Assembly: GCF_004346225.1 (NCBI RefSeq)
Contig: NZ_SMAJ01000003.1
Span: 1 to 64,000 of the forward strand
Direction: 5' to 3'
Source of the DNA: Paralcaligenes ureilyticus
Lineage (GTDB): Bacteria; Pseudomonadota; Gammaproteobacteria; Burkholderiales; Burkholderiaceae_B
Length of the DNA: 64,000 bases
The notes under the pieces were generated by a model. The model worked only from the letters and a program-made list of their open reading frames with translations, did not search any database and was not told the DNA's origin. Below are positions 55,561-63,033 of this stretch, one piece after another; position 1 is the stretch's first letter; every line of letters starts with the position of its first letter. The position numbers were made by a program, and so were the translations under genes.

Positions 55561-55579
55561 GGGAACAACAGTTATTCCC
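55561..55579. promoter_or_regulatory. GGGAACA-N5-TATTCCC inverted repeat, site C
   Basis: Third instance of the 7-5-7 motif, with one mismatch, flanked by an extra C-G pair. It is about 107 bases upstream of the binding-protein start on the minus strand and 64 bases downstream of the GntR stop. Confidence 0.45.
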
Positions 55580-55642
55580 GACCGTTTACGTCGGACACGT
55601 CGGTATTCGTGATTCCCATTGGAAACGCTGTGCAATCATTAA

Positions 55643-56404
55643 TTAGTATGACGCGGTCGTTAGATTAAAGCCTAGCCGCGGCGACTCTGTAGCACTTGCA
55701 TCGCTATGATGTGCATGGCGCAGCTCGTTGATTAGCTGGCGTTTGTTTTCGCGGCTGCGATAAGCATGTTCGCGCATGATGTTTTCTGCGCGTGAGGCTT
55801 CTCGGCAGATGATTGCCCGCAGAAGATCCTCGTGGTCGGACTGGGCCCTTAAAACGAACGAGGTTTCGAGCGGTGATGGGACCATTGGCAGCATTAGCGC
55901 CGCGGGCCCGGCCAATGGCGTTTTATTGTTGTTTTGCAGGGCGGCTATCAAGGCGCGATTGTGGGTTTCGTCAACGAGAAGTTGATGGAAACGACCGTTG
56001 ATCTTGCCCCAGGCGAGCGCGTTGACCGTGGCTTGGGGGTTTTTGATAGCCTGTTCAAGCAGATTTCTGCCTTCGTCCACAACGGCGCGCATTTGCAGCA
56101 TCCAGGTGTCCGATGCGCCGCGTTCGGCGATCAGGCGTGCAGCCATGCCCTCCAGAACCCCACGCACATCGACGGCATCGGCAATGTCGTCTACCGAAAA
56201 TGCGCGGACTCGGAAACCGCGTGAGGCTAGCCGCTCCAGCAAGCCTTCTTTCTCTAGTTCGGCCAACGCCAGCCGCAAGGGAGTGCGCGATACGTTCAAC
56301 CTTGCGGCGAACTGCAATTCGATAATGCGCTCGCCGGGCTGCAGTTCGCCGGAAACCATCATCGCCCTGAGTTCTGATACCACTCGGTCAGTTTGTGCCG
56401 CCAT
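55643..56404 (-). CDS. GntR-family regulator, FCD subfamily
   Basis: 253-residue regulator. GAGGAAAGC precedes the ATG. The N-terminal winged helix (about 5-70: RVVSELRAMMVSGELQPGERIIELQFAARLNVSRTPLRLALAELEKEGLLERLASRGFRV) is followed by an all-helical FCD ligand-binding domain (about 78-215) with metal-binding-type residues in RFHQLLVDETHNRAL and HEDLLRAI. Such regulators bind short palindromes and are relieved by a pathway acid. Three ATTGCATGCA palindromes lie between it and the cupin gene it faces, so it probably controls both. Confidence 0.9.
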   Translation of the reverse strand: MAAQTDRVVSELRAMMVSGELQPGERIIELQFAARLNVSRTPLRLALAELEKEGLLERLASRGFRVRAFSVDDIADAVDVRGVLEGMAARLIAERGASDTWMLQMRAVVDEGRNLLEQAIKNPQATVNALAWGKINGRFHQLLVDETHNRALIAALQNNNKTPLAGPAALMLPMVPSPLETSFVLRAQSDHEDLLRAIICREASRAENIMREHAYRSRENKRQLINELRHAHHSDASATESPRLGFNLTTASY

Positions 56405-56449
56405 GCTTTCCTCATGTATTCGCCGCGAAACGGGCTATGTTTATTCATG

Positions 56450-56460
56450 ATTGCATGCAG
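56450..56460. promoter_or_regulatory. ATTGCATGCA half-conserved palindrome, operator O1
   Basis: ATTGCATGCAG, 46 bases before the GntR start. It matches the two perfect palindromes downstream at 10 positions. Confidence 0.5.
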
Positions 56461-56504
56461 GCCGTTTCTTGTCCAGCATCAGAAACAGCTTGATATTCGG
56501 AAAA

Positions 56505-56516
56505 ATTGCATGCAAT
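56505..56516. promoter_or_regulatory. ATTGCATGCAAT palindrome, operator O2
   Basis: Perfect 12-base palindrome just upstream of TATAAT at 56524-56529, a possible -10 for the cupin operon; a matching -35 is not clear. Confidence 0.6.
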
Positions 56517-56556
56517 AATTAAATATAATACGAGAATTTGGTATTAAAAACATTAT

Positions 56557-56568
56557 ATTGCATGCAAT
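56557..56568. promoter_or_regulatory. ATTGCATGCAAT palindrome, operator O3
   Basis: Perfect copy of O2, exactly 52 bases further on (five helical turns) and 33 bases before the cupin start. The spacing would put two regulator dimers on the same DNA face. Confidence 0.6.
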
Positions 56569-56600
56569 ACAACGGCGACTAGATTTTGAAGGTAGGTGAA

Positions 56601-57719
56601 ATGAGCAACGGCAAATCGAATTTCGTAGATGTAAGCGGCGCGGCGCCCCGTGCGCAAAACATGTGGCCATCGATTGTGGTGCCCAAAGAGGCGATAGCCG
56701 CGGAAATTGAGCATTTGGCCGATCTGCCCAGGCCGATCAACGGCCGTCGCGCGTCCCTGATCGTCCACCCCGAAGCGGTCGCGCCAGGCCTCGGGCTGGC
56801 CCCAGGCATTGATGTCACCATCAATGTGCTCAAGCCGGGGGAAAAAACGTTCAACCTGCGCAAGAACTCAACGATGGTCGAAATCTGTGTCTGTGGCTCA
56901 GGCGTGGCGACTGTCAATGGGCGTGCTACACACGTTGAAAAATGGGATGTCTGGAACACTCCGTCAATGCAAATCCACAGTTACGAAAACACGGGCGATC
57001 AAATATGGGTGCGCTTGTCGTATTCGAATGCGCCTTTGTTGGAAAAGCTTGAAGTCCATTATGTCGAGGAATTCGAAGGCATTATGCCGCCCGCCGATGC
57101 CAACACGAAGCGCGCGCAAGTCGATCACGCATCAGCGGCGCGTGCGCGCGATCTCGCCACGCGTGAGCAAATCACGGAAGATGGCGCCTGGCTTCTTGGC
57201 TACGAATGGCTGATCGATGTGGATGTGATCGAATCAAAATCGCTGCACTGGCCCTGGGCCAAGGTCTCGACCTATCTGCCTAGCGTCGAGGAATTCGCCA
57301 AAGGCTATAACGGTCGGCGCCTTTTTGTGCTGTACAACCCGGCAACCGAGAGGCGTATAGGTACCACGCACAGTTTTTTTGCCACGATTTCCTGTTCCCC
57401 GCCAAATAATCATCATGTGCCGCATCGGCACAGTTCGTCGGCCATTAATTATTACTTGCGCGGCTGTGGCTATAGCCAGGTTGGCGCCGAGCGTCTGGAG
57501 TGGAAGGCGGGCGACCTGATTCTGTCGGCGCCGGGCTGGGCAATGCACTCGCATCATTCAAAAAACGAGTCGACCTCGGCGCTTACGATTCAGGATCATC
57601 CCCTGCAAATTGCGATGGAGTCGCTGATCTGGCAGGAGCGCATGCAGGAGCCGATTATCACCCTGGGCAGCCAGGGTGGCTTTGAGAGCAATCGGGCTCA
57701 GTTCGTCGCTGCGGCGTGA
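56601..57719 (+). CDS. bicupin, gentisate 1,2-dioxygenase-like, copy 2
   Basis: 372-residue paralogue of the cupin at 46953-48062. ATG 56601 follows AGGTGA; a TTG at 56586 in the same frame is less likely. The C-terminal cupin keeps H275, H277 (VPHRHSSSAINYYLRG) and H316, H318 (PGWAMHSHHS). The N-terminal cupin again lacks metal ligands (LKPGEKTFNLRKNSTMVE). Shared blocks such as RLSYSNAPLLE, LYNPATERRIGT and QDHPLxIAMESLxWQE show common descent, while loops differ. It is first in the GntR-controlled operon. Confidence 0.85.
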   Translation: MSNGKSNFVDVSGAAPRAQNMWPSIVVPKEAIAAEIEHLADLPRPINGRRASLIVHPEAVAPGLGLAPGIDVTINVLKPGEKTFNLRKNSTMVEICVCGSGVATVNGRATHVEKWDVWNTPSMQIHSYENTGDQIWVRLSYSNAPLLEKLEVHYVEEFEGIMPPADANTKRAQVDHASAARARDLATREQITEDGAWLLGYEWLIDVDVIESKSLHWPWAKVSTYLPSVEEFAKGYNGRRLFVLYNPATERRIGTTHSFFATISCSPPNNHHVPHRHSSSAINYYLRGCGYSQVGAERLEWKAGDLILSAPGWAMHSHHSKNESTSALTIQDHPLQIAMESLIWQERMQEPIITLGSQGGFESNRAQFVAAA

Positions 57720-57766
57720 AGCGAGTGGCAAATTGCATTATCAGCACAATCCGGAGAATGGAATAA

Positions 57767-58258
57767 ATGGATGCAAAACTTGATCCGATGCCGCAGGGTT
57801 TGCGCACCGAGCTGCGGGATTTTTATGAAGATTGTGCATCATCTCTGGATGATGCGGATTTGGATGGCTGGATCGGTTTTTTTGCCGAAGACTGCCACTA
57901 TCGGGTTATTCCCCGGGAAAATTACGATGCAGGGCTTCCGCTGGGCCTAATTTATTGCATGAACAAGAACATGCTGCGCGACCGGATTACCGCCCTGAAA
58001 GAGACAACGATGTACGAGCCTCGCTCGTTGCGCCATTTCATCAGTTGCGTGCGGGTCAATGACGTGCAAGGCAGCGAAATCCGCGCCCAGTCCAATTTCG
58101 CAATCGTGGAATCGATTTCCGATCAGGAGCCTGTCGTGAATATGGTTGGACGGTATCTGGACGTACTTTGCCGCGTGGACGGAAAATTATTGCTCAAGCG
58201 CCGGGATTGTGTGTATGACAACTACCGTATTCGGAATTCGTTGATTATTCCCGTGTAA
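57767..58258 (+). CDS. Rieske oxygenase beta subunit, copy 2
   Basis: 163-residue small subunit, paralogue of the one at 48064. Shared blocks are LRDFYEDCASSLDDADLDGWIGFFAEDCHYRVIPRENYDAG, MLRDRITALKETTMYEPRSLRHFISCVRVND and YDNYRIRNSLIIPV. It sits between cupin and alpha genes as in the first module, reversed from the alpha-then-beta order usual for such operons. No catalytic role is expected. Confidence 0.9.
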   Translation: MDAKLDPMPQGLRTELRDFYEDCASSLDDADLDGWIGFFAEDCHYRVIPRENYDAGLPLGLIYCMNKNMLRDRITALKETTMYEPRSLRHFISCVRVNDVQGSEIRAQSNFAIVESISDQEPVVNMVGRYLDVLCRVDGKLLLKRRDCVYDNYRIRNSLIIPV

Positions 58259-58311
58259 GGCAGCGCCAGGCATGGGCATGGATTTCAAGGAACAGCATCA
58301 AGGACACTTAT

Positions 58312-59595
58312 ATGAGCCTCAGCGATAACGTACTGTGTGAAGCACAAATTGATCCGGCACAGGGTGAGTCGCCAGTGCCTATTGAACGGCGCTGGCCCAA
58401 GGAGGGCATTACGCGCATTCCTAATTGGGTGTATACGGATCCGGCGATCTACCGGAAAGAAATGGATTTATTCTTCGCAGGCAAAACCTGGAATTACGTA
58501 GGCCTCGAATGTGAGGTACCTGAGGTTGGCAGCTACAAGCGTAATTGGATCGGTGAAAAGCCGGTAATCATGGTGCGCAACGAGCAGGGCGAGATAGTTG
58601 TTCTGGAGAATCGGTGCGCGCACCGTGGCGCGCAGATCTGTTGGCAGAATACTGGCAAGGTAAAGGACTTTACCTGCCCCTACCATCAGTGGAATTACAG
58701 CCTGGACGGCAATTTGCAAGGGATTCCATTCCGGCGCGGTGTCATGGGAAAAGGAGGAATGCCGCGAGACTTCGATATTAAACAGCACAATATTCGCAAG
58801 TTGCGCAGCGTGAATCGCGGAGGCTCTATCTGGGCCACCTTTTCCGAGGAGACCAAGCCGTTCGAGACGTATTGCGGTGAACAGGTGCTGGCTGAAATCG
58901 ATCACATGCTTCCAGGCAAAAAGCTGAAATTGCTCGGATATTCGCGCCAATTGATTCCCAGTAACTGGAAAATGTATCTGGAGAATCTGAAAGATCCGTA
59001 TCATGCTACTTTGCTGCACACCTTTTATATTACTTTTGGGTTATGGCGTGCTGATTCCAAATCCGAGTGCATTCCCACTGGTGGAGGCGCGCACAGTGTC
59101 ATGGTGTCGCATAACGAGGGAAAGAAGGTCACCCAGGCGACCGCTGAGATGACGCGTTTTCGGGGCGACCTGATATTGCATGATCTGGAAACAGTTACCC
59201 CGCGAGTGGAATTCAATCGCGGACGAGTGGGTGGGGCGTGGATATTTCCCGCGGCGCAATTTGGCATCCAAGCCAATTCGTTGAAGACGCGCCATGTTAT
59301 TCCACGCGGGCCCACGGCGCACGAACTCGTGTTTACCTATTATGGTTACGAAGACGATGATGAGGAAATGACTCGCCTGCGGTTGAAGCACGCCAATTTG
59401 CTCGGGCCAGCGGGTTTTGTTTCCATGGACGATAGCGAAATGCTCAAGCAAGTACAGACGGGTGTTGCGGGTTATCCTGAGGGCTTTGGCGTAGTTGAGA
59501 TGGGTGGGCGCGATACCAAACCGGCCGACTATATGGTCAGCGAGGTTTTAATCAGAGCCTTTTATGAGTTCTACCGTGATGCAATGGGGCTTTAA
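58312..59595 (+). CDS. Rieske oxygenase alpha subunit, copy 2
   Basis: 427-residue catalytic subunit, paralogue of the one at 48603. A 15-residue N-terminal extension (MSLSDNVLCEAQIDP) precedes WPKEGITRIPNWVYTDP. Rieske ligands are C102, H104, C122, H125, and the iron site D228, H231, H236 sits in NLKDPYHATLLH. Both copies keep all ligands, so both should be active. Differences cluster after residue 240, in the part that shapes the substrate pocket, so the substrate may differ. Confidence 0.9.
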   Translation: MSLSDNVLCEAQIDPAQGESPVPIERRWPKEGITRIPNWVYTDPAIYRKEMDLFFAGKTWNYVGLECEVPEVGSYKRNWIGEKPVIMVRNEQGEIVVLENRCAHRGAQICWQNTGKVKDFTCPYHQWNYSLDGNLQGIPFRRGVMGKGGMPRDFDIKQHNIRKLRSVNRGGSIWATFSEETKPFETYCGEQVLAEIDHMLPGKKLKLLGYSRQLIPSNWKMYLENLKDPYHATLLHTFYITFGLWRADSKSECIPTGGGAHSVMVSHNEGKKVTQATAEMTRFRGDLILHDLETVTPRVEFNRGRVGGAWIFPAAQFGIQANSLKTRHVIPRGPTAHELVFTYYGYEDDDEEMTRLRLKHANLLGPAGFVSMDDSEMLKQVQTGVAGYPEGFGVVEMGGRDTKPADYMVSEVLIRAFYEFYRDAMGL

Positions 59596-59597
59596 TT

Positions 59598-60035
59598 ATG
59601 GAAAAAATTCGGCCAGATTCCTCTGAAGGTTCCGTGCAATGGGATTGTTCGGACGTTACATTGTCGTTCTTTCATTTCCTGGATACGCGGCGTTATTTGG
59701 ATTTGGCTGCGCTGATGGCTCCTGACGGAGTTTGGCTGCGTCAGGGTCAGAGATTACTGGGGCCTGACGCCGTCCTGGCGGCGCTTAATGCGCGTTCAGC
59801 CACCCGCACTACGTGCCACGTCGTAAGCAATATACGTGTGAGCCTGTTCGAACAATCTGGCGCACGGCATGCGCGGGTTTTTTTCTACTTGACTGCTTAT
59901 GATGACGGTGCGTCACCGGAACAGACTGGGCTTCACTTGGTGGCAATACGCGATTGTTGCGACGAATTAATTGAAACCGAGCATGGCTGGCGAATTCTGG
60001 AAAAGAGTAGCCATAGGCAGCTGCCGCCGGAATAG
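59598..60035 (+). CDS. SnoaL-like/NTF2-fold protein
   Basis: 145-residue protein with an NTF2-like pattern: LSFFHFLDTRRYLDLAALMAPDGVWLRQGQRLLGPDAVLAALNAR, then a TTCHVVSNIRVSLFE strand and RVFFYLTAYDDG. It starts 2 bases after the alpha subunit stop, so it belongs to the same operon; the first module has no equivalent. It may be an isomerase, hydratase, or an accessory subunit (beta subunits share this fold). It ends convergently 22 bases from the DUF6776-like gene. Confidence 0.8.
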   Translation: MEKIRPDSSEGSVQWDCSDVTLSFFHFLDTRRYLDLAALMAPDGVWLRQGQRLLGPDAVLAALNARSATRTTCHVVSNIRVSLFEQSGARHARVFFYLTAYDDGASPEQTGLHLVAIRDCCDELIETEHGWRILEKSSHRQLPPE

Positions 60036-60057
60036 TGCCGGCAGTGTGAGGTGCTTT

Positions 60058-60768
60058 TTAACGCAGCACATGCAGCGTACGGGTAGCGCTGATGTGTTTG
60101 CTGTTCTGGTCGGTAATGCGAATGGTCACCACGCGTGCGGTGAAGTTATCGGGCAGGGGGGCGCTACCGCGCACAAACGTGTATTGCTGCAGGTCGATGC
60201 TTATTAGCGGCAGTTTGATCGTATTGGTTTTACCGTTGGGATAGCGGCCGGCCACGGTGAGTTCCATATCGCCTTGATAGCGAGTGGCTTTCTTGTTGTC
60301 GTCTTGCATGACCAGGACTTGGTAGTCGAGCTGTCCGGCATTATTTTTAAAGGTGGCCGACCGTATGCCCGGCGAGGTGCCTCGCGGGTCGGGCGGCATG
60401 GCATCGGCAAACAGTTGCAGGGCGCTATCGCTTTTAGCTGCCTGTTCTTGCGCCTGTTTGAGCTGGACCGTCTGGGTGGCAAGGCTCGCTTTGGCTTCGG
60501 TCAGATCGTGCGTTTGCTGGTTGAGTTGCGATTGCAGGCGCTGCTTGTCCAGATTGGTGCTGTTGATGTCGTTGTGCAGTTGTTCCGATTGCTCTATCGT
60601 CAGCCGCGGCGGCCCATAGTTTTTCTGCAGAAACAGCAGCCCCCCTGAGCCCAGCACGACTCCTGTCAGCATCAGTACCAGCCAGCGGGGTATGCGGCGC
60701 GGACGGCGGGAGTTGCCATACGCGGTAGGTTTGAATACGCTGCGTTTTGAGGAACCGAAACTGGCCAT
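60058..60768 (-). CDS. DUF6776-like membrane-anchored coiled-coil protein
   Basis: 236-residue bitopic protein: a basic N-terminus (SSKRSVFKPTAYGNSRRPRR), one membrane segment (about 28-48), then a coiled coil (about 58-118) rich in Gln, Leu and Ala. A C-terminal beta domain (about 120-236) contains SIDLQQYTFVRGSAPLPDN. This matches DUF6776-type proteins of betaproteobacteria in outline; function unknown. A fragment of a related gene is at 41784-41844. It is not obviously part of the aromatic island. Confidence 0.75.
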   Translation of the reverse strand: MASFGSSKRSVFKPTAYGNSRRPRRIPRWLVLMLTGVVLGSGGLLFLQKNYGPPRLTIEQSEQLHNDINSTNLDKQRLQSQLNQQTHDLTEAKASLATQTVQLKQAQEQAAKSDSALQLFADAMPPDPRGTSPGIRSATFKNNAGQLDYQVLVMQDDNKKATRYQGDMELTVAGRYPNGKTNTIKLPLISIDLQQYTFVRGSAPLPDNFTARVVTIRITDQNSKHISATRTLHVLR

Positions 60769-60843
60769 GGTGGAAATATCCTGTGTTGCGCGCTGAAGAT
60801 ATGTGACAAACTACAGCTGAAAAATCTTTAAATTTTAATCTGA

Positions 60844-60877
60844 AAAAAAAGCCGCACACGCAATGGCGGCTTTTTTT
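60844..60877 (-). terminator. terminator of the murU-amgK operon
   Basis: GCCGC (60851-60855) pairs with GCGGC (60866-60870) and is extended by 7 A-T pairs, giving T tracts on both strands. It lies downstream of the minus-strand murU gene and before the DUF6776-like gene. Confidence 0.75.
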
Positions 60878-60915
60878 GCCCTTTGCTGGATTTCGATACA
60901 TCTGCGAACGGTGTG

Positions 60916-61046
60916 TGGCACCCACAAGGGGGCGCCACAAAATTGTTGCTATGTAAATCCATGGCAAACAGTCTATGGCACCCACAAGGGGTGCCACTAC
61001 GAATACTTAGCCGTGATTGATGTAGCGGCACCCCTTGTGGGTGCCA
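60916..61046. repeat. REP-like hairpins, locus 7
   Basis: Complete pair at 60977-60995 and 61027-61045; here both arms are C-type, so the pair is a perfect inverted repeat. A further left-facing copy at 60917-60936 has a 20-base variant arm (GGGGGCGCC) and no partner. Confidence 0.8.
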
Positions 61047-61128
61047 AAACCCTGGCATCAATACGGAATCTGCAAAGGTTGGCAGCTGCGCGTGCAACCC
61101 CTAAGTGTACCTTGCATGATCTTGACAC

Positions 61129-61842
61129 CTAGCCGGCCGGGCTCGCCAGCCCACCCAGTTGGCGATCGAGCGCACTCAAGCGGGCGGGCGTGCCGACATC
61201 GACCCAGATGCCCGTGTATTGGCGGCCTGTTACCTGGTGCGTTTGCATGGCCTGTCGCAGTAGCGGGGCCAGGCGCGCAGCGCGGGATTTTTCGATGTCC
61301 CGGAACAAGGCGGGACGATATACGCCTATGCCGGTGAACGTAAGCGCGCCGGCGTGTCCGGGCGCGGGATTATCGAGCACTTCATGGGAGGGCGACAGTA
61401 AAAAATCTCCCGACGCATGATGTTCCGGATTTGCGGTAAGAAGCAGCCACGCCAGTTTTTTTGTGTGCGCAAGGAGCGCCCCTTGTTGCAGTGCTTCGAC
61501 GGGATCCCAGTCGCACCAGATATCGCCGTTGATGACCAGAAAGGCTTCGTCCCGGAAAAAGTCCAGCGCACGGGCAATGCCGCCGGCTGTTTCGAGCGCT
61601 TGGGGTTCTGAGGAATAGCTTATGCGTGCGCCCCAGCGCCGCCCATCTTGCAAGGCGGCTTCGATCAGGTGGCCCAGCCACGCGTGGTTGATGATGATCT
61701 CGTTTATCCCGGCCTTGACCAGGCGTTCGATGTGCCAGACGACCAAGGGTTTGCCGCCCGCTTGCAGCAAGGGTTTGGGGGTGGTGTCGGTAAGCGGGCG
61801 CATCCGTTCGCCGCGGCCCGCCGCCAGAATCATGGCCCGCAT
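61129..61842 (-). CDS. murU: N-acetylmuramate-1-phosphate uridylyltransferase MurU
   Basis: 237-residue nucleotidyltransferase. The N-terminal MILAAGRGERMRPLTDTTPKPLL (UTP loop), the INGDIWCDWDP metal site and a GIWVDVGTP end motif are complete. MurU makes UDP-MurNAc from MurNAc-1-phosphate in the peptidoglycan recycling route that bypasses MurA/MurB and gives intrinsic fosfomycin resistance in pseudomonads. Its start overlaps the stop of amgK by one base, so the two enzymes of the route are co-translated. Confidence 0.9.
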   Translation of the reverse strand: MRAMILAAGRGERMRPLTDTTPKPLLQAGGKPLVVWHIERLVKAGINEIIINHAWLGHLIEAALQDGRRWGARISYSSEPQALETAGGIARALDFFRDEAFLVINGDIWCDWDPVEALQQGALLAHTKKLAWLLLTANPEHHASGDFLLSPSHEVLDNPAPGHAGALTFTGIGVYRPALFRDIEKSRAARLAPLLRQAMQTHQVTGRQYTGIWVDVGTPARLSALDRQLGGLASPAG

Positions 61843-62894
61843 TAGAACGAGTATCCCGTGGTGGCCTGGCGGCCATCGAGTTTATCGAGCAGGCGCAGCA
61901 GCGGGTGAAACACCCCATAGCGGTGCGCCACCTGCCGCACGTAGGCATTGACTCGCGGCATATGTTGCAGATAGTGGTTTTTGCCGTCGCGATGCGAAAG
62001 CCGTGCAAAAACGCCCAATATGCGCAGGTTGCGCTGCAGGCTCATCCATTCGTAGGCACGATGGAATTGGGCAAAGTCCGCTGTGATGGGCAGCCCTGCC
62101 GCTTTGGCGGCTTCCCAATAGCGTATTGCCCAATCCAGTTGCTGCGGCTCTTCCCATGTAGTGCGCGCATCCATCACCAGTGAAGCCAGATCGTAGGTCA
62201 GAGGCCCGGCCAGGGCGTCCTGATAGTCGATAACCCCTGGATTGGGGCCATATTCCGGGCGATCGCACAGCATGAGATTGGGCGAGTGGAAATCGCGATG
62301 GACCAGTACGATGGGCTGTTGCGTGTTGTCCTGGACCAGCAGGGTAAAGGTTTTTTGCAGCATAGCCTGTTCTTTGTCGCTTAACTGAGCCTGACAGTGT
62401 TGCTGTGCGTACCAATGCGGGAAGAGGGTCAGTTCGGCCGCCAGGCGTTCCTGGTCGTAGGCAGGAAGGCCCGTGGTTCGCGCGTTTTGCAGGCGCACCA
62501 GGGCGTTGATGGCTTCACGGTAAAGCTGTTGCAGGCGTCCGTCGTCCAGGCCCGATTGAATCGCCTGGTAGTACGTTTGCTTACCCAAATCGGACAGCAG
62601 TAAAAATCCTTGGCTGAGATCTTGCGCTAAGATGGTGGGCACGTTCAGGCCTGCTTCTTTAAGCAATTGGCCTGCGTGCAGAAATGGTTGGCAGTCTTCT
62701 TGTGCCGGGGGGGCATCCATGACAATCACGGTGCCCCCCTTTCCTTTCAGACGAAAATAGCGTCGGAAACTGGCATCGCTCGATGCGGGTTCCAGGCTGT
62801 CGGGATCAAGACCATGAGTGTGGGCGATGCTTTTGAGCCAGCGTTGCAGCGCGGCGAGTCGGAAATCTGGACTAGAGTTCAAAATCAATTCCAT
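61842..62894 (-). CDS. amgK: anomeric MurNAc/GlcNAc kinase AmgK
   Basis: 350-residue aminoglycoside phosphotransferase-fold kinase. Seen are VIVMDAPPAQED (ATP site strand), the catalytic loop VHRDFHSPNLMLC and the metal motif VIDYQDALAGPLTYDLASL. It phosphorylates MurNAc at C1, supplying MurU. The pair with murU and the position beside lptD match the usual genomic setting. The Shine-Dalgarno sequence is weak. Confidence 0.9.
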   Translation of the reverse strand: MELILNSSPDFRLAALQRWLKSIAHTHGLDPDSLEPASSDASFRRYFRLKGKGGTVIVMDAPPAQEDCQPFLHAGQLLKEAGLNVPTILAQDLSQGFLLLSDLGKQTYYQAIQSGLDDGRLQQLYREAINALVRLQNARTTGLPAYDQERLAAELTLFPHWYAQQHCQAQLSDKEQAMLQKTFTLLVQDNTQQPIVLVHRDFHSPNLMLCDRPEYGPNPGVIDYQDALAGPLTYDLASLVMDARTTWEEPQQLDWAIRYWEAAKAAGLPITADFAQFHRAYEWMSLQRNLRILGVFARLSHRDGKNHYLQHMPRVNAYVRQVAHRYGVFHPLLRLLDKLDGRQATTGYSF

Positions 62895-62958
62895 AATGAT
62901 GGGTCGGAGCGGTTTTCAGTCCGTGGCCGTGCTTTAACCATGGATACCTTAGCTTCTC

Positions 62959-62964
62959 TATAAT
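62959..62964 (+). promoter_or_regulatory. lptD -10 element (candidate)
   Basis: Perfect TATAAT, 70 bases before the lptD start. A convincing -35 is not seen; TAACCA at 62935-62940 is a weak possibility with an 18-base spacer. Confidence 0.35.
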
Positions 62965-63033
62965 ACCGGGTCGCCAATCGTTTCGGGGCGGCCGATTTAC
63001 GAGCAATATCAGTTTTTTGGGGACAATAGGCCC

